Counted from the first letter of the stretch, positions 9,116-18,455 are shown. The stretch: 64,000 nucleotides of DNA from Crocosphaera chwakensis CCY0110 (GCF_000169335.1 NZ_AAXW01000006.1:79501-143500), one strand, 5' to 3'. Program-made: numbers and translations. Notes: generated by a model from the sequence alone, not told the origin.

Positions 9116-10071
9116 TTACTTTTTGAATTGTCCTAAGCTATTATTTTGAAGCCATTTACCGAGTTGATATTGTTGATAGAAATAATCAGAAGACTTTGGA
9201 GGTTCAGCCGTAGAATTTTTAGTTGACTCAGCAAAATGATATTTGATCAGATCCTCAAACATTTTTAAAGGTAATAAAACAGCTTCGGTAATCAATCCAT
9301 CTTCAAATTCAAGTTCTTCAAATTTAAAAGTATAACCCACCCACCAAATTGTAGGTAATCTATTATTAATCATTATTTCACAATTTTTGATTACACAATT
9401 ATGGATGGGATCTGGATTTTTTCTATTATGAATAATATACCAATATAAATTATGTCGAACATAATATTTATTATTTTCATCTTTACAGATTTCTACTTCA
9501 ACCTCTTCTATATGTACTAACCAGCGTGTCATCTTTTTAGGTAAAGAAGGTGTCATTAATTCTTGAGATTGGTTTTGTAATTCTTGTTGGTTGTTTGTAT
9601 TCATGGTGTTTTCTAATAAAGGTAATTTATTTTTTAATTTTTCTTCTATGACTAAATTAGATAAAGTCAGAATTTTTAGGTCTGTTAGCATCAAAACGTT
9701 AACGTCTAGAATAGTCTCTTTTTGAAGATAATGACTTCGTTCATCTCTATGAGTTTCTAAATAATTAATAACTTCTAACCCCCCATAAAACTCAAACTGA
9801 TATCCAGGCATTTTATAAATAGGAGTATCTATCCAAACAACTGTACGATTAGAATGTCGATACAGTCCAGACCAAGTGTTTCTAATTAAACCTCCGTGTT
9901 TTTTAGTTGCTGAATTTTGCAATATGTCATAGTCATTCGTAATTGTATATCCTTCGCTTGTCCTACATACCAAACACAATCATCTTTATCTGCAACGATA
10001 TAGATACCCGAATAGGAGGGAAGACAATCTTTTAACTTGAAGGATGTATGCTGCCATTTTTTCCATTCCAT
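9116..10071 (-). pseudogene. GIY-YIG nuclease-like gene with a -1 frameshift
   Basis: The N-terminal part begins at 10071 and contains SGIYIVADKDDCVWYVGQAKDI, which matches the GIY...YVGQA core of GIY-YIG nucleases, but that frame stops at 9886. The rest continues in another frame, with KKHGGLIRN and VVWIDTPIYK and then a helical E-rich tail, down to 9116. The switch lies near 9920-9945. There is no homopolymer there that would suggest programmed slippage, so this looks like an inactivating indel or a sequencing error. The C-terminal 170 residues are not recognised. Confidence 0.6.
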
Positions 10072-10334
10072 AGAACTAAATCAATGTATCTCATTTGGTA
10101 CTTTTAAGTAATATGCCCTAATCCTTTAAATAAGTTTTAAACTGCAAATTAAAATCACTAAAATGACATGATTTGGCTCAAATCTGGGTATCCTGTTCAT
10201 AATCCTATATTGTTGACTCAGAGAAAAGAGAACTTGTGATCTGAGTGAACCCGCTTTTTATTTTTATTTTATTAATTCAACAAAGATGAAGAAAATTATT
10301 AGAGTAAACCTTATGTTTTAAGGTTGATATTATC

Positions 10335-10877
10335 ATGCTTTTTTTCAAGATTTTAGTTTCTCTTTATTTATCGAAAGTACCCATTAGTAGTCAAAAAGCA
10401 AAAAATTCTGCTCAAGGATTTACTTTACTAGAATTATTAATTTCAGGAATAATTGTTGGAATTTTATCTACTATTGCTACACCTGCTTATATTGCCACTA
10501 TTGACAAATTTCATTATGGAGAAGCTAAACTTCATATGGGTTGTATTAAACGAGAATTAGAAGCCTTTAGATTGGAAAAAGGCAATTTTCCAGAAGATGT
10601 AAGTTCTGATCAAGTACCAGTGGGCATTGAATGTTTTATCAGAAGTAATACCACCTTAACCCCCTATAATTCCAGGTATGATTATGAAAATTGGTCATCT
10701 AGTGGAGGTTGTGTGGTGAAAATTAGCTTTTTTGGCAAAGACAAAATAAGACAGTCCCCAGTTAACGGTAGTTTACATCATCAACCAGGTTTTTATAACG
10801 ACAGAGAGAGAGATAGAAATAGTGATGACTTAATTTTGAGTTTAGGATGGCAACCCCGTGAAGTCTGCAACCACTGA
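10335..10877 (+). CDS. Type IV pilin-like protein
   Basis: A 180-residue prepilin. The class III signal is clear: a 27-residue leader ending in Gly, then FTLLELLISGIIVGILSTIA with the conserved Glu at mature position 5 and a long hydrophobic helix that both anchors the protein and packs the filament. The C-terminal domain contains two Cys (in CFIRS and GGCVVK) that could form a disulphide. PilD would cleave and N-methylate it. It may be a major or minor pilin, or a pseudopilin; the chemotaxis operon at 889-6949 is a possible functional link but is 4 kb away. Confidence 0.85.
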   Translation: MLFFKILVSLYLSKVPISSQKAKNSAQGFTLLELLISGIIVGILSTIATPAYIATIDKFHYGEAKLHMGCIKRELEAFRLEKGNFPEDVSSDQVPVGIECFIRSNTTLTPYNSRYDYENWSSSGGCVVKISFFGKDKIRQSPVNGSLHHQPGFYNDRERDRNSDDLILSLGWQPREVCNH

Positions 10878-10951
10878 GATAAGAGTAATATCGTTAAAAT
10901 TGAAAATTAAGGTAATAATATAAGTAAAAGATACTAGGAATAAAGACTAGA

Positions 10952-11764
10952 ATGATTCGCAGGATTTTAAGTTTACTGATTATCTTAGTTATATGGGTAG
11001 GGGTCACTCCCATAGGATTAGCACAAACTCAAGAGAATCCTACTATAACAGAAGAACAGCTACAAAAAGGAGAAGCGACCGCTAAAAAGGCTATAGAAGC
11101 CACAGAAAATGGAGATTTTGTTCAAGCCGAAGCCTACTGGACCGAGTTAGTTGAAGCGTTTCCCAGTAATCCGGCAGTGTGGAGTAATCGAGGTAATGCC
11201 CGTGTGAGTCAAAATAAACTAGAAGCAGCGATCGCAGATTTCAATGAAGCTATTGAACTCGCCCCAGATGCTCCTGATCCTTATCTGAATCGAGGAACAG
11301 CGTTAGAAGGTCAAGGAAAGTATGAAGCAGCGATCGCAGATTACAACAGAGTCTTAGAGCTTAACCCTAATGATGCTATGGCTTATAATAATCGTGGTAA
11401 TGCCGAAAGTGGTCAGGGTGACTGGGAAAAAGCCTTAACCGATTATCAAAAAGCTGTAGAAATTGCCCCTAATTTTGCTTTTGCTCGTGCTAATGCAGCC
11501 CTAGTTTCCTATCAAATAGGTAAAAAGGGAGAAGCCATTACAGAAATGCGTAATTTAGTGCGTAAATATCCTATGTTTCCCGATATGAGGGCAGCGTTAA
11601 CTGCTGTTTTATGGAATATGGGACAACAGGGGGAAGCGGAAAGTCATTGGGTTGCTGCAGTTGGTATGGATAACCGATATCAAGACCTTGACTGGGTTAA
11701 AAATATTCGTCGTTGGCCACCGCAAATGGTTGCAGCTTTAGATAAGTTTCTTAACCTCAAATAA
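10952..11764 (+). CDS. Exported TPR-repeat protein
   Basis: A 270-residue protein with an N-terminal signal peptide (IRRILSLLIILVIWVGV, probable cleavage after GLAQ) and at least three tetratricopeptide repeats, seen as AVWSNRGNARVSQNKLEAAI, then PYLNRGTALEGQGKYEAAI and AYNNRGNAESGQGDWEKAL. TPRs make superhelical scaffolds for protein contacts. The C-terminal 90 residues are helical with a conserved DLDWVKNIRRWPP. Homologues in cyanobacteria and plastids are thylakoid lumen or periplasmic assembly factors; which process this one serves is not evident. Confidence 0.82.
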   Translation: MIRRILSLLIILVIWVGVTPIGLAQTQENPTITEEQLQKGEATAKKAIEATENGDFVQAEAYWTELVEAFPSNPAVWSNRGNARVSQNKLEAAIADFNEAIELAPDAPDPYLNRGTALEGQGKYEAAIADYNRVLELNPNDAMAYNNRGNAESGQGDWEKALTDYQKAVEIAPNFAFARANAALVSYQIGKKGEAITEMRNLVRKYPMFPDMRAALTAVLWNMGQQGEAESHWVAAVGMDNRYQDLDWVKNIRRWPPQMVAALDKFLNLK

Positions 11765-11771
11765 AATAAGA

Positions 11772-11796
11772 CAGGAGTTCAATTTTTGAACTCCTG
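11772..11796. terminator. Perfect 11-bp hairpin after TPR gene
   Basis: CAGGAGTTCAA pairs perfectly with TTGAACTCCTG around a TTT loop, 8 bases after the TPR stop codon. There is no strong T-tract after it, so it could act as an mRNA-stabilising or Rho-assisted terminator between the converging TPR gene and the minus-strand gene at 11843. Confidence 0.5.
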
Positions 11797-11842
11797 ACCA
11801 ATGCAAATAACTGATTAATGGAAATTCTGACCACTGAGTTTA

Positions 11843-12058
11843 TTATGCAGCTTCTAAACGATAATCAGGTTCAACCCAACAACGGGGAAGTGGTTCACCA
11901 GAGGGAAATGTTAATTCTGATTTTGTAAAAGGTTCCGGATCTTGCATTTCTTCTCCGTTATGATATCTTCCCGTAATTTTACTTTCGCAAGGGTCGTAAA
12001 GATGGTCAAAATTAAGGACTTCAACCACATCTCCACTAGGTTTATGTTGTAAAAACAT
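11843..12058 (-). CDS. Conserved small cyanobacterial protein
   Basis: A 71-residue acidic soluble protein. Recognisable pattern: a start with HKPSGDVVEVLNFDHLYDP, then GRYHNGEEMQDPEPFTKSEL and LPRCWVEPDYR. Short proteins of this type are widespread in cyanobacteria but I know no function. It is a stand-alone gene, with a purine-rich site (GGAGGGT on the minus strand) just before its ATG. Confidence 0.7.
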   Translation of the reverse strand: MFLQHKPSGDVVEVLNFDHLYDPCESKITGRYHNGEEMQDPEPFTKSELTFPSGEPLPRCWVEPDYRLEAA

Positions 12059-12199
12059 AGATTATACCCTCCATATATTTGTTTGTCTTAATTCTGGTAT
12101 AACATAAATTACATTAGATCCGTATACACTATAGGAATACATTACAAAAAGCTGTTACAAAATACAAAACTTTTTTGACCTGTTAGAAATTAAAACATC

Positions 12200-12742
12200 A
12201 TGAGTTTAGATCGTTCTGTTTTTCGTATTTCCCCTTTAATTCGTATTACTTTACTTAGTCTATACATTGCCTTAACTGTTCCTTTGCCCTTTCTAGCGGA
12301 AGTAACCAATGCGCCTATTCCTTCTGGATTATTATGGATAGGAATGTTTTTAGGTTTATTAGTTTTAATTGGGGCATTAAGTGAACGAGTTATTATCAAT
12401 GAAAGTCAGATTAAAGTTGTTTATCCTGTGTGGTTTCCTTCTTTTTTTCGCAAAGGATGGTCATTAAATTGGTCAGATATTAAGGATTTAAAATTACGAA
12501 CGACAGGACAAGGAGGTTTAGTTTATTATTTTATTAGTGAAAATTCTGAACAAGCTTATTTACTGCCGATGCGTATTGCTGGATTTTCCTATTTAGTTCA
12601 GATTGTTACTGAAAAAACAGGGATTGATACCACGGATATTCGTCCCCTATCTCAACCTTGGATGTATTTAATTTTATTGGTTTGTACAGTTTTTTTATTA
12701 TTAATAGATAGTTGGACAATTTGGACAGCAATGACTGTTTAG
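12200..12742 (+). CDS. Conserved cyanobacterial membrane protein, PH-like region
   Basis: A 180-residue protein. Two helices near the N-terminus (about 13-35 and 43-62) are followed by a cytoplasmic stretch of strands (ERVIINESQIKVVYPVW, WSLNWSDIKDLKLRT, AYLLPMRI) reminiscent of small bacterial PH-like domains, and a last helix at the C-terminus (about 154-175). I do not recognise a named family. It is monocistronic, with a good terminator after it. Confidence 0.6.
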   Translation: MSLDRSVFRISPLIRITLLSLYIALTVPLPFLAEVTNAPIPSGLLWIGMFLGLLVLIGALSERVIINESQIKVVYPVWFPSFFRKGWSLNWSDIKDLKLRTTGQGGLVYYFISENSEQAYLLPMRIAGFSYLVQIVTEKTGIDTTDIRPLSQPWMYLILLVCTVFLLLIDSWTIWTAMTV

Positions 12743-12756
12743 TTATTTTAATAGAA

Positions 12757-12800
12757 AGTTGGATATTTTTATTGATTTTATCCAACTAATCAGCTTTTTT
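12757..12800 (+). terminator. Rho-independent terminator
   Basis: AGTTGGATA (12757-12765) pairs with TATCCAACT (12779-12787) around a 13-nt AT loop. A run of six T follows at 12795-12800. It ends the membrane-protein gene at 12742 and separates it from the convergent DUF427 gene. Confidence 0.75.
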
Positions 12801-12818
12801 GTATGAAAAAAACTAATT

Positions 12819-13103
12819 TTACTTTTCAACTTTTATCCCTTTCCAAAAAGCAACATAGTTTTTGATATTTTGTGCTTTTTCTTTAGGTGTAGGATAATAC
12901 CAGGCTGCATCTTTGTTTTCCTCGCCATTGACTTCGATGGTATAGTAACTTGCTTCTCCTTTCCAAAAACAATTTGTATGAGTATCACTTTCTTTAAAAT
13001 ACTCTTTTTTAATTGAATCATGAGGAAAATAATAATTTCCTTCTACAATTTCACATTGATCACTTTCCGCTAAGATCACATTATTCCAAGTTGCTTTTGT
13101 CAT
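12819..13103 (-). CDS. DUF427 domain protein
   Basis: A 94-residue single-domain protein. The pattern ATWNNVILAESDQCEIVEGN, then YFPHDSI, TNCFWKGEASYYTI and AAWYYPTPKEKA...NYVAFWKGIKVE is the DUF427 family nearly end to end: a compact beta-roll with conserved Trp and Tyr residues. The biochemical role is not known. The gene stands alone, convergent with the upstream membrane protein. Confidence 0.88.
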   Translation of the reverse strand: MTKATWNNVILAESDQCEIVEGNYYFPHDSIKKEYFKESDTHTNCFWKGEASYYTIEVNGEENKDAAWYYPTPKEKAQNIKNYVAFWKGIKVEK

Positions 13104-13150
13104 ATTTTACTCTTCAATTGTTTCATTGTTTATCATAGAGGAAATTAGTT

Positions 13151-13798
13151 TTGTTGACAAGATTAAAAAATAAAATATTAACCTTACTGAAAAAGATTTC
13201 CCATGCTTTTGTTATCTGTAACAGTATCAGTTTATTTTTACTAATTTTGATAATCTTCTATGCTCAAAAATTTGAGCCATCAGTAGAAGGTTTATTTATT
13301 CCTCCTCCTACTCCCCCCTATCCCACAGCAGCGTTTTTAACTCATACCTTTGAAATATTATGCTCTATTTCTCCAGTAATTTGTGGGTTTACTTTTGTCA
13401 TTCTTAGACGTATTAACCCTAATAATAGTAATAATTTTTTCTTATTAGGTTCTACTATTTTAACGGCTGGATTTTTGTTAAATGAAATTTATCGTATTCA
13501 TATTATTTTACAATATTTCGATATTCCTAAACTAACAACTATTAAGACTTACGGTTTCATTTTATTATTATATCTATTGTTGTTTTGGAAAAATTTAAAA
13601 TTAACTCCTTATGGGATTATAATAACTTCCTTTTTGTTAATTATCATAGCGGTTTTAATAGACACTTTCTATGAACAGTTTTCCATCAAATCTTTATTAA
13701 TTGAAGGGATACCTAAGCTTTTAGGCATGATTAATTTTACCCTTTACTTTTGTCTTGTTTGCTATCAAGAAATAATTAAAGAATTTAGCAAGAAATAA
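13151..13798 (+). CDS. Hypothetical polytopic membrane protein
   Basis: A 215-residue, very hydrophobic protein with about six predicted transmembrane helices and no family I can name. A loop rich in proline (FIPPPTPPYPTAAF) follows the first helix. The start is a TTG at 13151, supported by an AGAGGAAA Shine-Dalgarno sequence about seven bases upstream; no ATG fits as well. Codon use is AT-rich like its neighbours. It converges on the antiporter gene downstream. Confidence 0.55.
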   Translation: MLTRLKNKILTLLKKISHAFVICNSISLFLLILIIFYAQKFEPSVEGLFIPPPTPPYPTAAFLTHTFEILCSISPVICGFTFVILRRINPNNSNNFFLLGSTILTAGFLLNEIYRIHIILQYFDIPKLTTIKTYGFILLLYLLLFWKNLKLTPYGIIITSFLLIIIAVLIDTFYEQFSIKSLLIEGIPKLLGMINFTLYFCLVCYQEIIKEFSKK

Positions 13799-13831
13799 TT
13801 AGTAATAACTAATTATCAATCAAGAAAATTT

Positions 13832-15802
13832 TTAACTTTTTGCTTCTGACTTTTGAGAATTATCAAGGGTATTTATAGAAGACTCAGACGAAGAATTATC
13901 AACGGGATCAGCTAAGGGTACTTCTTCGACTTCTGGTAACCGTTCAGCGGTCAATTCTTTAGACGTTTGACTACCTCCTGAAAGACGCTTGAGTAATTTT
14001 GGACGAGGATCATGAAATAGATAAGTTACCTCATCCCCTTCTTGCCAATTTTGACTGGCTTGAACTACTTGTAAACTACCCTTTCGCTTGATCAGAAGGG
14101 GTAAAACTTCCCCTTCTCGAATTAAGGCTTGAAAGTGAGCTTGTTTAAAAGAAAGTCCTGGTTCTTGAAAATCTGTAATCCCTAACTTAAATTGACCTTC
14201 AGTTAAATATTGATTCCACATTTTAATTAACTGTTGATCCACAAAGGCAGGACTAATATGAGTTTTACTGCCTTTATTAGAGTTGTTGTCTTGAGGCGCA
14301 TTACTGGGGAAGATAGCAAAGACTCTAGGGGGTTTAAATTCTTCTGTGGCCCGTTGGGCTAAGACTAAATTAACTTGACCATTGCTAGTCAAAGCCATAA
14401 ATGTCCCCATCGACTCAATGCCGGCTTCTTCTAAGACATCGGGATCAAGCGCACTACTTTGAAACACGGATAAGCCTTCGGCTTCGGCTTGCTGACAGGC
14501 TTCTGGATCTGTATCAATTAATACCACTGATTCCCCACGCTGCTCAAATAATCGTCCCATGAGTCGGCCTAAGGCATTACAGCCCACAATAACAGCCCCT
14601 GTCGCTTCGACTGCTGTTATTTTTAATCCTTTAGCTACCCAACGGGCCGATAAACCTTGAACAAATACCGTCATCATAATTGTTAAGAAGACCAAGGCTT
14701 TGATAGAATCACCACCATTAATCCCTTTTTCAGTCAGTAAAATGGCAAATAAAGAAGCAACAGAAGCTGAAACAATTCCTCTTGGGGCAATCCATCCTAA
14801 AAAGAACTTTTGTCGCCAATTGAGGTCACTATTGATGGTACAAAAAGCAATACTAATGGGTCGTACTACCCACATTAAAGCTAGAACTGTTAAAACGCTA
14901 CCCCATCCCAGAGCAAAAATACTGTCAATGGAGAGATCCGCAGCTAAGAGGATAAATAAGACTGACACACATAAAACCGTAAGTTGTCCCTTAAACCGCC
15001 TTAATAGTCGTTCATCGGGAATGGATGAAGCCCTTAACACAATACCGGCAACCACGGTGGCCATTAATCCAGATTCACTACGACTAAGTTGGGCTAAGCC
15101 AAATAACCCCCAAACCCCGGCTAATACCACTAAGTTTCTTAAATCCTCTGAAAGAAACGGGGTATTTTTGAGAATAAAACCTAGTAGTCCCCCACTAATG
15201 CCCCCAATGATCGCACCGATGGCAAATCTGAGTAGTAAACCGCTAAAAATCTCCACAGGGGTCGCACTACTGTTTAAAATGGTATCGAGAACCACCACCG
15301 CTAAAATAGCCCCCACAGGGTCAATGAGAACCCCTTCGCTTTCGAGGAGGGTAGCCAGTTTACGATCAACTTCCACTTGTTTGAGAAGAGGACTAATAAC
15401 GGTTGGTCCTGTAACAACTACTAAGGCTGCGTAGAGAAAAGCAATAGACCAAGGAAATTCTGCTAACCAATGGGCTGCCATGCCCCCTCCCACTAGGGTA
15501 ATTAAGGTCCCAAAGGTGACTAAGTTACGGAGACTGCCTGAAACTCGTCCTAAGTCCCGTAATTCTAGATTTAATCCCCCTTCAAAGAGAATAATGGCTA
15601 CAGAAAGGGCGACTAATACTTCTAAGCCCACTCCTAGTTCATGGGGATGAAGAAAATTGAGGCCATCGGCTCCGAGTATAATACCAAACAGAAGCAGAAA
15701 GACAATGCTAGGAACCTTAAAAAATTCGGCAATGACTTGCGCGCTAATGCCTGCAAGGACAGCCAAGACGATTTGCAGGGTGAGTTCAAAGGATGCTTCC
15801 AT
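13832..15802 (-). CDS. CPA1-type Na+/H+ antiporter with TrkA-N domain
   Basis: A 656-residue protein. Residues 1-400 form 12-13 membrane helices of a cation/proton antiporter: IILFEGGLNLELRDL, GPTVISPLLKQV and SEGVLIDPVGAILAVVV contain the motifs around the ion-binding Asp (LIDPVGA). Residues about 405-500 are a Rossmann-like TrkA-N/RCK domain (AVIVGCNALGRLMGRLFEQR, VVLIDTDPEACQQAE), followed by a probable TrkA-C region. It should exchange Na+ or K+ for H+ across the plasma or thylakoid membrane, gated by a nucleotide. A low-complexity acidic and serine tail ends the protein. Which NhaS paralogue it matches cannot be decided by eye. Confidence 0.88.
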   Translation of the reverse strand: MEASFELTLQIVLAVLAGISAQVIAEFFKVPSIVFLLLFGIILGADGLNFLHPHELGVGLEVLVALSVAIILFEGGLNLELRDLGRVSGSLRNLVTFGTLITLVGGGMAAHWLAEFPWSIAFLYAALVVVTGPTVISPLLKQVEVDRKLATLLESEGVLIDPVGAILAVVVLDTILNSSATPVEIFSGLLLRFAIGAIIGGISGGLLGFILKNTPFLSEDLRNLVVLAGVWGLFGLAQLSRSESGLMATVVAGIVLRASSIPDERLLRRFKGQLTVLCVSVLFILLAADLSIDSIFALGWGSVLTVLALMWVVRPISIAFCTINSDLNWRQKFFLGWIAPRGIVSASVASLFAILLTEKGINGGDSIKALVFLTIMMTVFVQGLSARWVAKGLKITAVEATGAVIVGCNALGRLMGRLFEQRGESVVLIDTDPEACQQAEAEGLSVFQSSALDPDVLEEAGIESMGTFMALTSNGQVNLVLAQRATEEFKPPRVFAIFPSNAPQDNNSNKGSKTHISPAFVDQQLIKMWNQYLTEGQFKLGITDFQEPGLSFKQAHFQALIREGEVLPLLIKRKGSLQVVQASQNWQEGDEVTYLFHDPRPKLLKRLSGGSQTSKELTAERLPEVEEVPLADPVDNSSSESSINTLDNSQKSEAKS

Positions 15803-16242
15803 AGGCTTATTGATGGCAAATAACTTTCATAGGATGTGTTAACCAATAACCTCCACAATGAGTTAGTCGAAAATTTGGGTTAGTAGTGGTGGATAGATAC
15901 AAGGTTATTAAAAATATAGTCTCCCTATGGTAAACATTTTAGTAAAATAGAGAACCCATAGGATAAGTGTACCTATGGGTTAATGCTGATCATAATAATA
16001 ATTTATTTTATGTTAATTCATCAACTCATAGATTATTGATTATATCTTTCAGTTATCTTATGCTCAGCGCATTCTTGTTCTTTTGATACGGCTTTCTTTG
16101 ACAGTGTTTCTTGTCATCAAGGTTGTAAGGTACGATATAAGCTTGACCCCTACAATTATTGTTAATTTCAATCTGTCTTAACATAGAATAAAACGAGACC
16201 ATATTAACTGATTCGATTTAGTCTTTCTGCTTTGGTTTTTCC
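15803..16242. other. Intergenic region with hairpin
   Basis: About 440 bases between two minus-strand genes. No coding region was recognised. The one clear structure is the palindrome at 15953-15981. A third copy of the half site (CCCTATGG) lies at 15923-15930. The stretch 16030-16230 has no motif I can name and could hold a 3' UTR or unannotated RNA. Confidence 0.4.
15953..15981. repeat. 10-bp inverted repeat
   Basis: AACCCATAGG pairs perfectly with CCTATGGGTT around the 9-nt loop ATAAGTGTA. No T-tract follows on either strand, so it is as likely to be a protein-binding dyad or RNA element as a terminator. It sits about 150 bases upstream of the antiporter start (minus strand). Confidence 0.55.
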
Positions 16243-16419
16243 TTATTCCAACCAATCAAAAATCTTTTCTAATTGAGTCATGTTAATTAAACCATATTTC
16301 CATAGTTGCATTGGCACTTGACAGGGAATGGCCTGAGTATCTCGTAAGGCCAAATTGACTTGATCAGCAGGGATATCTAATTCATCTTGTAAAAAAACAA
16401 TTAACTTTTCTAACATCAT
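16243..16419 (-). CDS. DUF2949 small cyanobacterial protein
   Basis: A 58-residue protein starting with two adjacent ATG codons. The pattern MLEKLIVFLQDELDIPADQV, ALRDTQAIPCQVPMQLWKYG and LEKIFDWLE is the DUF2949 family, found almost only in cyanobacteria. It is small, helical and soluble. Its start is directly abutted by the stop codon of the 43-codon gene upstream (TAA then ATG), so translation is probably coupled. Function unknown. Confidence 0.75.
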   Translation of the reverse strand: MMLEKLIVFLQDELDIPADQVNLALRDTQAIPCQVPMQLWKYGLINMTQLEKIFDWLE

Positions 16420-16551
16420 TTAACTTTTCCTTATTTCATCATTAACAGGCACTCGAATCATCACGGACTCACTTTTGTTCTGGGATTGATTACTTATAGC
16501 GGTCATGACGATGACAGCAACAGTAAGAAGTTCGATGATAATATTACTCAT
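16420..16551 (-). CDS. Small single-pass membrane peptide
   Basis: A 43-residue reading frame: MSNIIIELLTVAVIVMTAIS is a hydrophobic helix, followed by a polar tail containing SVMIRVPVNDE. A GAGAGG sequence sits about 8 bases before its ATG on the minus strand. Its TAA immediately precedes the DUF2949 ATG, which suggests a two-gene operon of tiny proteins. I do not recognise the family. Confidence 0.55.
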   Translation of the reverse strand: MSNIIIELLTVAVIVMTAISNQSQNKSESVMIRVPVNDEIRKS

Positions 16552-16608
16552 ATTTTTGAGCCTCTCGTAAAGTTATGTAAACTATTCTAATCATTTTGTA
16601 AAGAAATT

Positions 16609-16634
16609 GCAAGGAACCTTGCCAGACTCCTTGC
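16609..16634 (-). terminator. Weak hairpin downstream of moxR
   Basis: On the minus strand GCAAGGA pairs with TCCTTGC across a 12-nt loop, about 26 bases after the MoxR stop codon, followed by AATTTCTTT. The U-tract is imperfect, so termination strength is uncertain. Confidence 0.45.
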
Positions 16635-16659
16635 GGTATGTTAAGGATTTTTTAATATT

Positions 16660-17586
16660 TTAGGCAGCCAATAGTTCGGGTTCTACCGGTTGAGATCGCA
16701 ATAACCGTTCAATAATGGCCTGGGGTTGACGGCCATTAGCGACGATGAGACGATGAGCTAACACATGAGGGGCGACATATTTAACGTCATCCGGGGTTGC
16801 ATAGTCTCGTTCTTGCAGAAATGCCATTGCTTGGGTGGCCCGTTGTAAAGCGACGGTACCGCGAGGACTTACCCCTAAGCTAATGTCATCATCGGTACGG
16901 GTTGCTCGTACAATAGTGAGCATATATTGCTGTAAAGATGGGGTTACTTTTACCAAGCTAGTTAACCGTTGTAACTCTCGTACATCTTCTAAGGAGATAC
17001 AAGCCTCTAGTTCATCAACCTGAACCCGTTGCAGTTGTTTTTGCAACATTTGCAATTCTTCGGCTTCACTAGGATAACCCATACTTAAAGAAATAGTAAA
17101 GCGATCCATTTGTGCTTCTGGTAGGGGGAAAGTTCCCTGGTATTCTACGGGGTTTTGGGTAGCGATAACAAAGAAGGGTTTAGGAACTTGACGCGCTTCT
17201 CCATCAACAGTTACCTGTTTCTCTTCCATCACTTCTAAGAGTGCAGACTGGGTTCTAGGGGTAGCGCGGTTAATTTCGTCGGCCAATAAGACGTTTGCGA
17301 ATACAGGGCCAGGTAAAAATTCAAATTCTCGACTATCGGGGTTCCAGATGTTGGTTCCGGTGACATCAGTGGGGAGTAAGTCGGGGGTACATTGAACCCG
17401 TTGAAAGCGTCCGTTAATAGAACGAGCTAATGATTTAGCTAAGAGGGTTTTACCCACACCGGGAACGTCTTCTAGTAATGCGTGTCCCCCACTCAATAAA
17501 GCCACCATAACGAGACGAATGGGCTTTTCTTTACCAACAATTGTACGACTTAAATTATCTGTGAGGGCAACAATTTTATCTCTCAT
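16660..17586 (-). CDS. moxR: MoxR-family AAA+ ATPase
   Basis: A 308-residue AAA_3 ATPase. Walker A is LEDVPGVGKTLLAKSLA, Walker B is LLADEINRATPRTQSALLE, sensor 1 is FVIATQNPVEYQG, and the arginine-finger region is AQMDRFTISLSMGYPS. The C-terminal lid carries LGVSPRGTVALQRATQAMAF. MoxR proteins act as chaperones that insert cofactors or assemble complexes, usually beside genes for von Willebrand A domain proteins. No such partner lies next to it here. A tight Shine-Dalgarno sequence is not evident. Confidence 0.9.
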   Translation of the reverse strand: MRDKIVALTDNLSRTIVGKEKPIRLVMVALLSGGHALLEDVPGVGKTLLAKSLARSINGRFQRVQCTPDLLPTDVTGTNIWNPDSREFEFLPGPVFANVLLADEINRATPRTQSALLEVMEEKQVTVDGEARQVPKPFFVIATQNPVEYQGTFPLPEAQMDRFTISLSMGYPSEAEELQMLQKQLQRVQVDELEACISLEDVRELQRLTSLVKVTPSLQQYMLTIVRATRTDDDISLGVSPRGTVALQRATQAMAFLQERDYATPDDVKYVAPHVLAHRLIVANGRQPQAIIERLLRSQPVEPELLAA

Positions 17587-18274
17587 AGGAAGTATTGGGG
17601 ATAACTGAGTTTATGATCCATGCTTAAGTTGCCCATTTTTGTTGTAATACTTTACATTAACCTCTATTTTGAATTTAACAATGCTCATCCTCATTAGTTG
17701 TTATAGCTTCAATTAATTCTAGTAATACCAATTTCCGAAACTTAGGCTACACTTGTAGAAATAATTGATTTCAGGCAATCGCAGACAATGTCAGGTAGAG
17801 TAAAAATTGAGATAAGTGAATCAGCAGAGTTCCTCAAAATACTTTTAAAAAAGGCGAAAGATCCACAAGAAAAAGAGAGGATTCAAACTCTTTACTGGCT
17901 AAAAACTAAAACGGTTACAACGGTTAAGCAAATTGCTATAATGTTGGGGCGTAATCGTGTGACAGTCCAAAAATGGTTACGTAAATATCGTACTGGAGGA
18001 CTGGATCATCTCCTAGAACCAAAAACAAATTTAGGAGGAAGACCAAGGTCAATTCCTGGATCGATAATCGAGAAATTAAAAGAAGAATTAGAAAAACCAG
18101 AAGGATTTCACAGTTATGGCGAAATTCAACAGTGGTTAGCCACTTGTTTTGATATTAATGTGCCTTATAGGACAGTCCACGGATTAGTAAGATATAAATG
18201 AAAGAGTAAGTTAAAAGTTCCACGCCCTCAGCATATCAAACAAAATTCTGAACTTAGAGACAACTTTAAAAAAG

Positions 18275-18316
18275 CGCACCGCCCGCGCTGAGGTTTCCTC
18301 AGCGTATAGGACGGAG
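18275..18316. repeat. GC-rich palindromic insertion 1 in transposase relic
   Basis: A GC-rich block within AT-rich transposase sequence. It contains the perfect hairpin GCTGAGG/CCTCAGC with a TTT loop (18287-18303), preceded by GCGCACCGCCC and followed by GGACGGAGC. Transposase homology appears to continue on both sides (ELRDNFKK before, KLSDLIKEK after), which indicates an insertion into the gene. Confidence 0.6.
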
Positions 18317-18455
18317 CAAGAAAACTGTCAGACCTCATAAAAGAAAAAATTAATTACCTCAATAAATATTGCCAAAAGCCTTCTAAAATATGTTATTGGT
18401 GTCAAGATGAAACTAGAATTGGACTGACCCTGATAATATTGTTCTACTATTTCAA

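Noticed and set aside
14700..15434. A 244-residue plus-strand frame opposite the CPA1 antiporter
   Set aside because: Antisense to a well-supported membrane transporter; composition is not protein-like.
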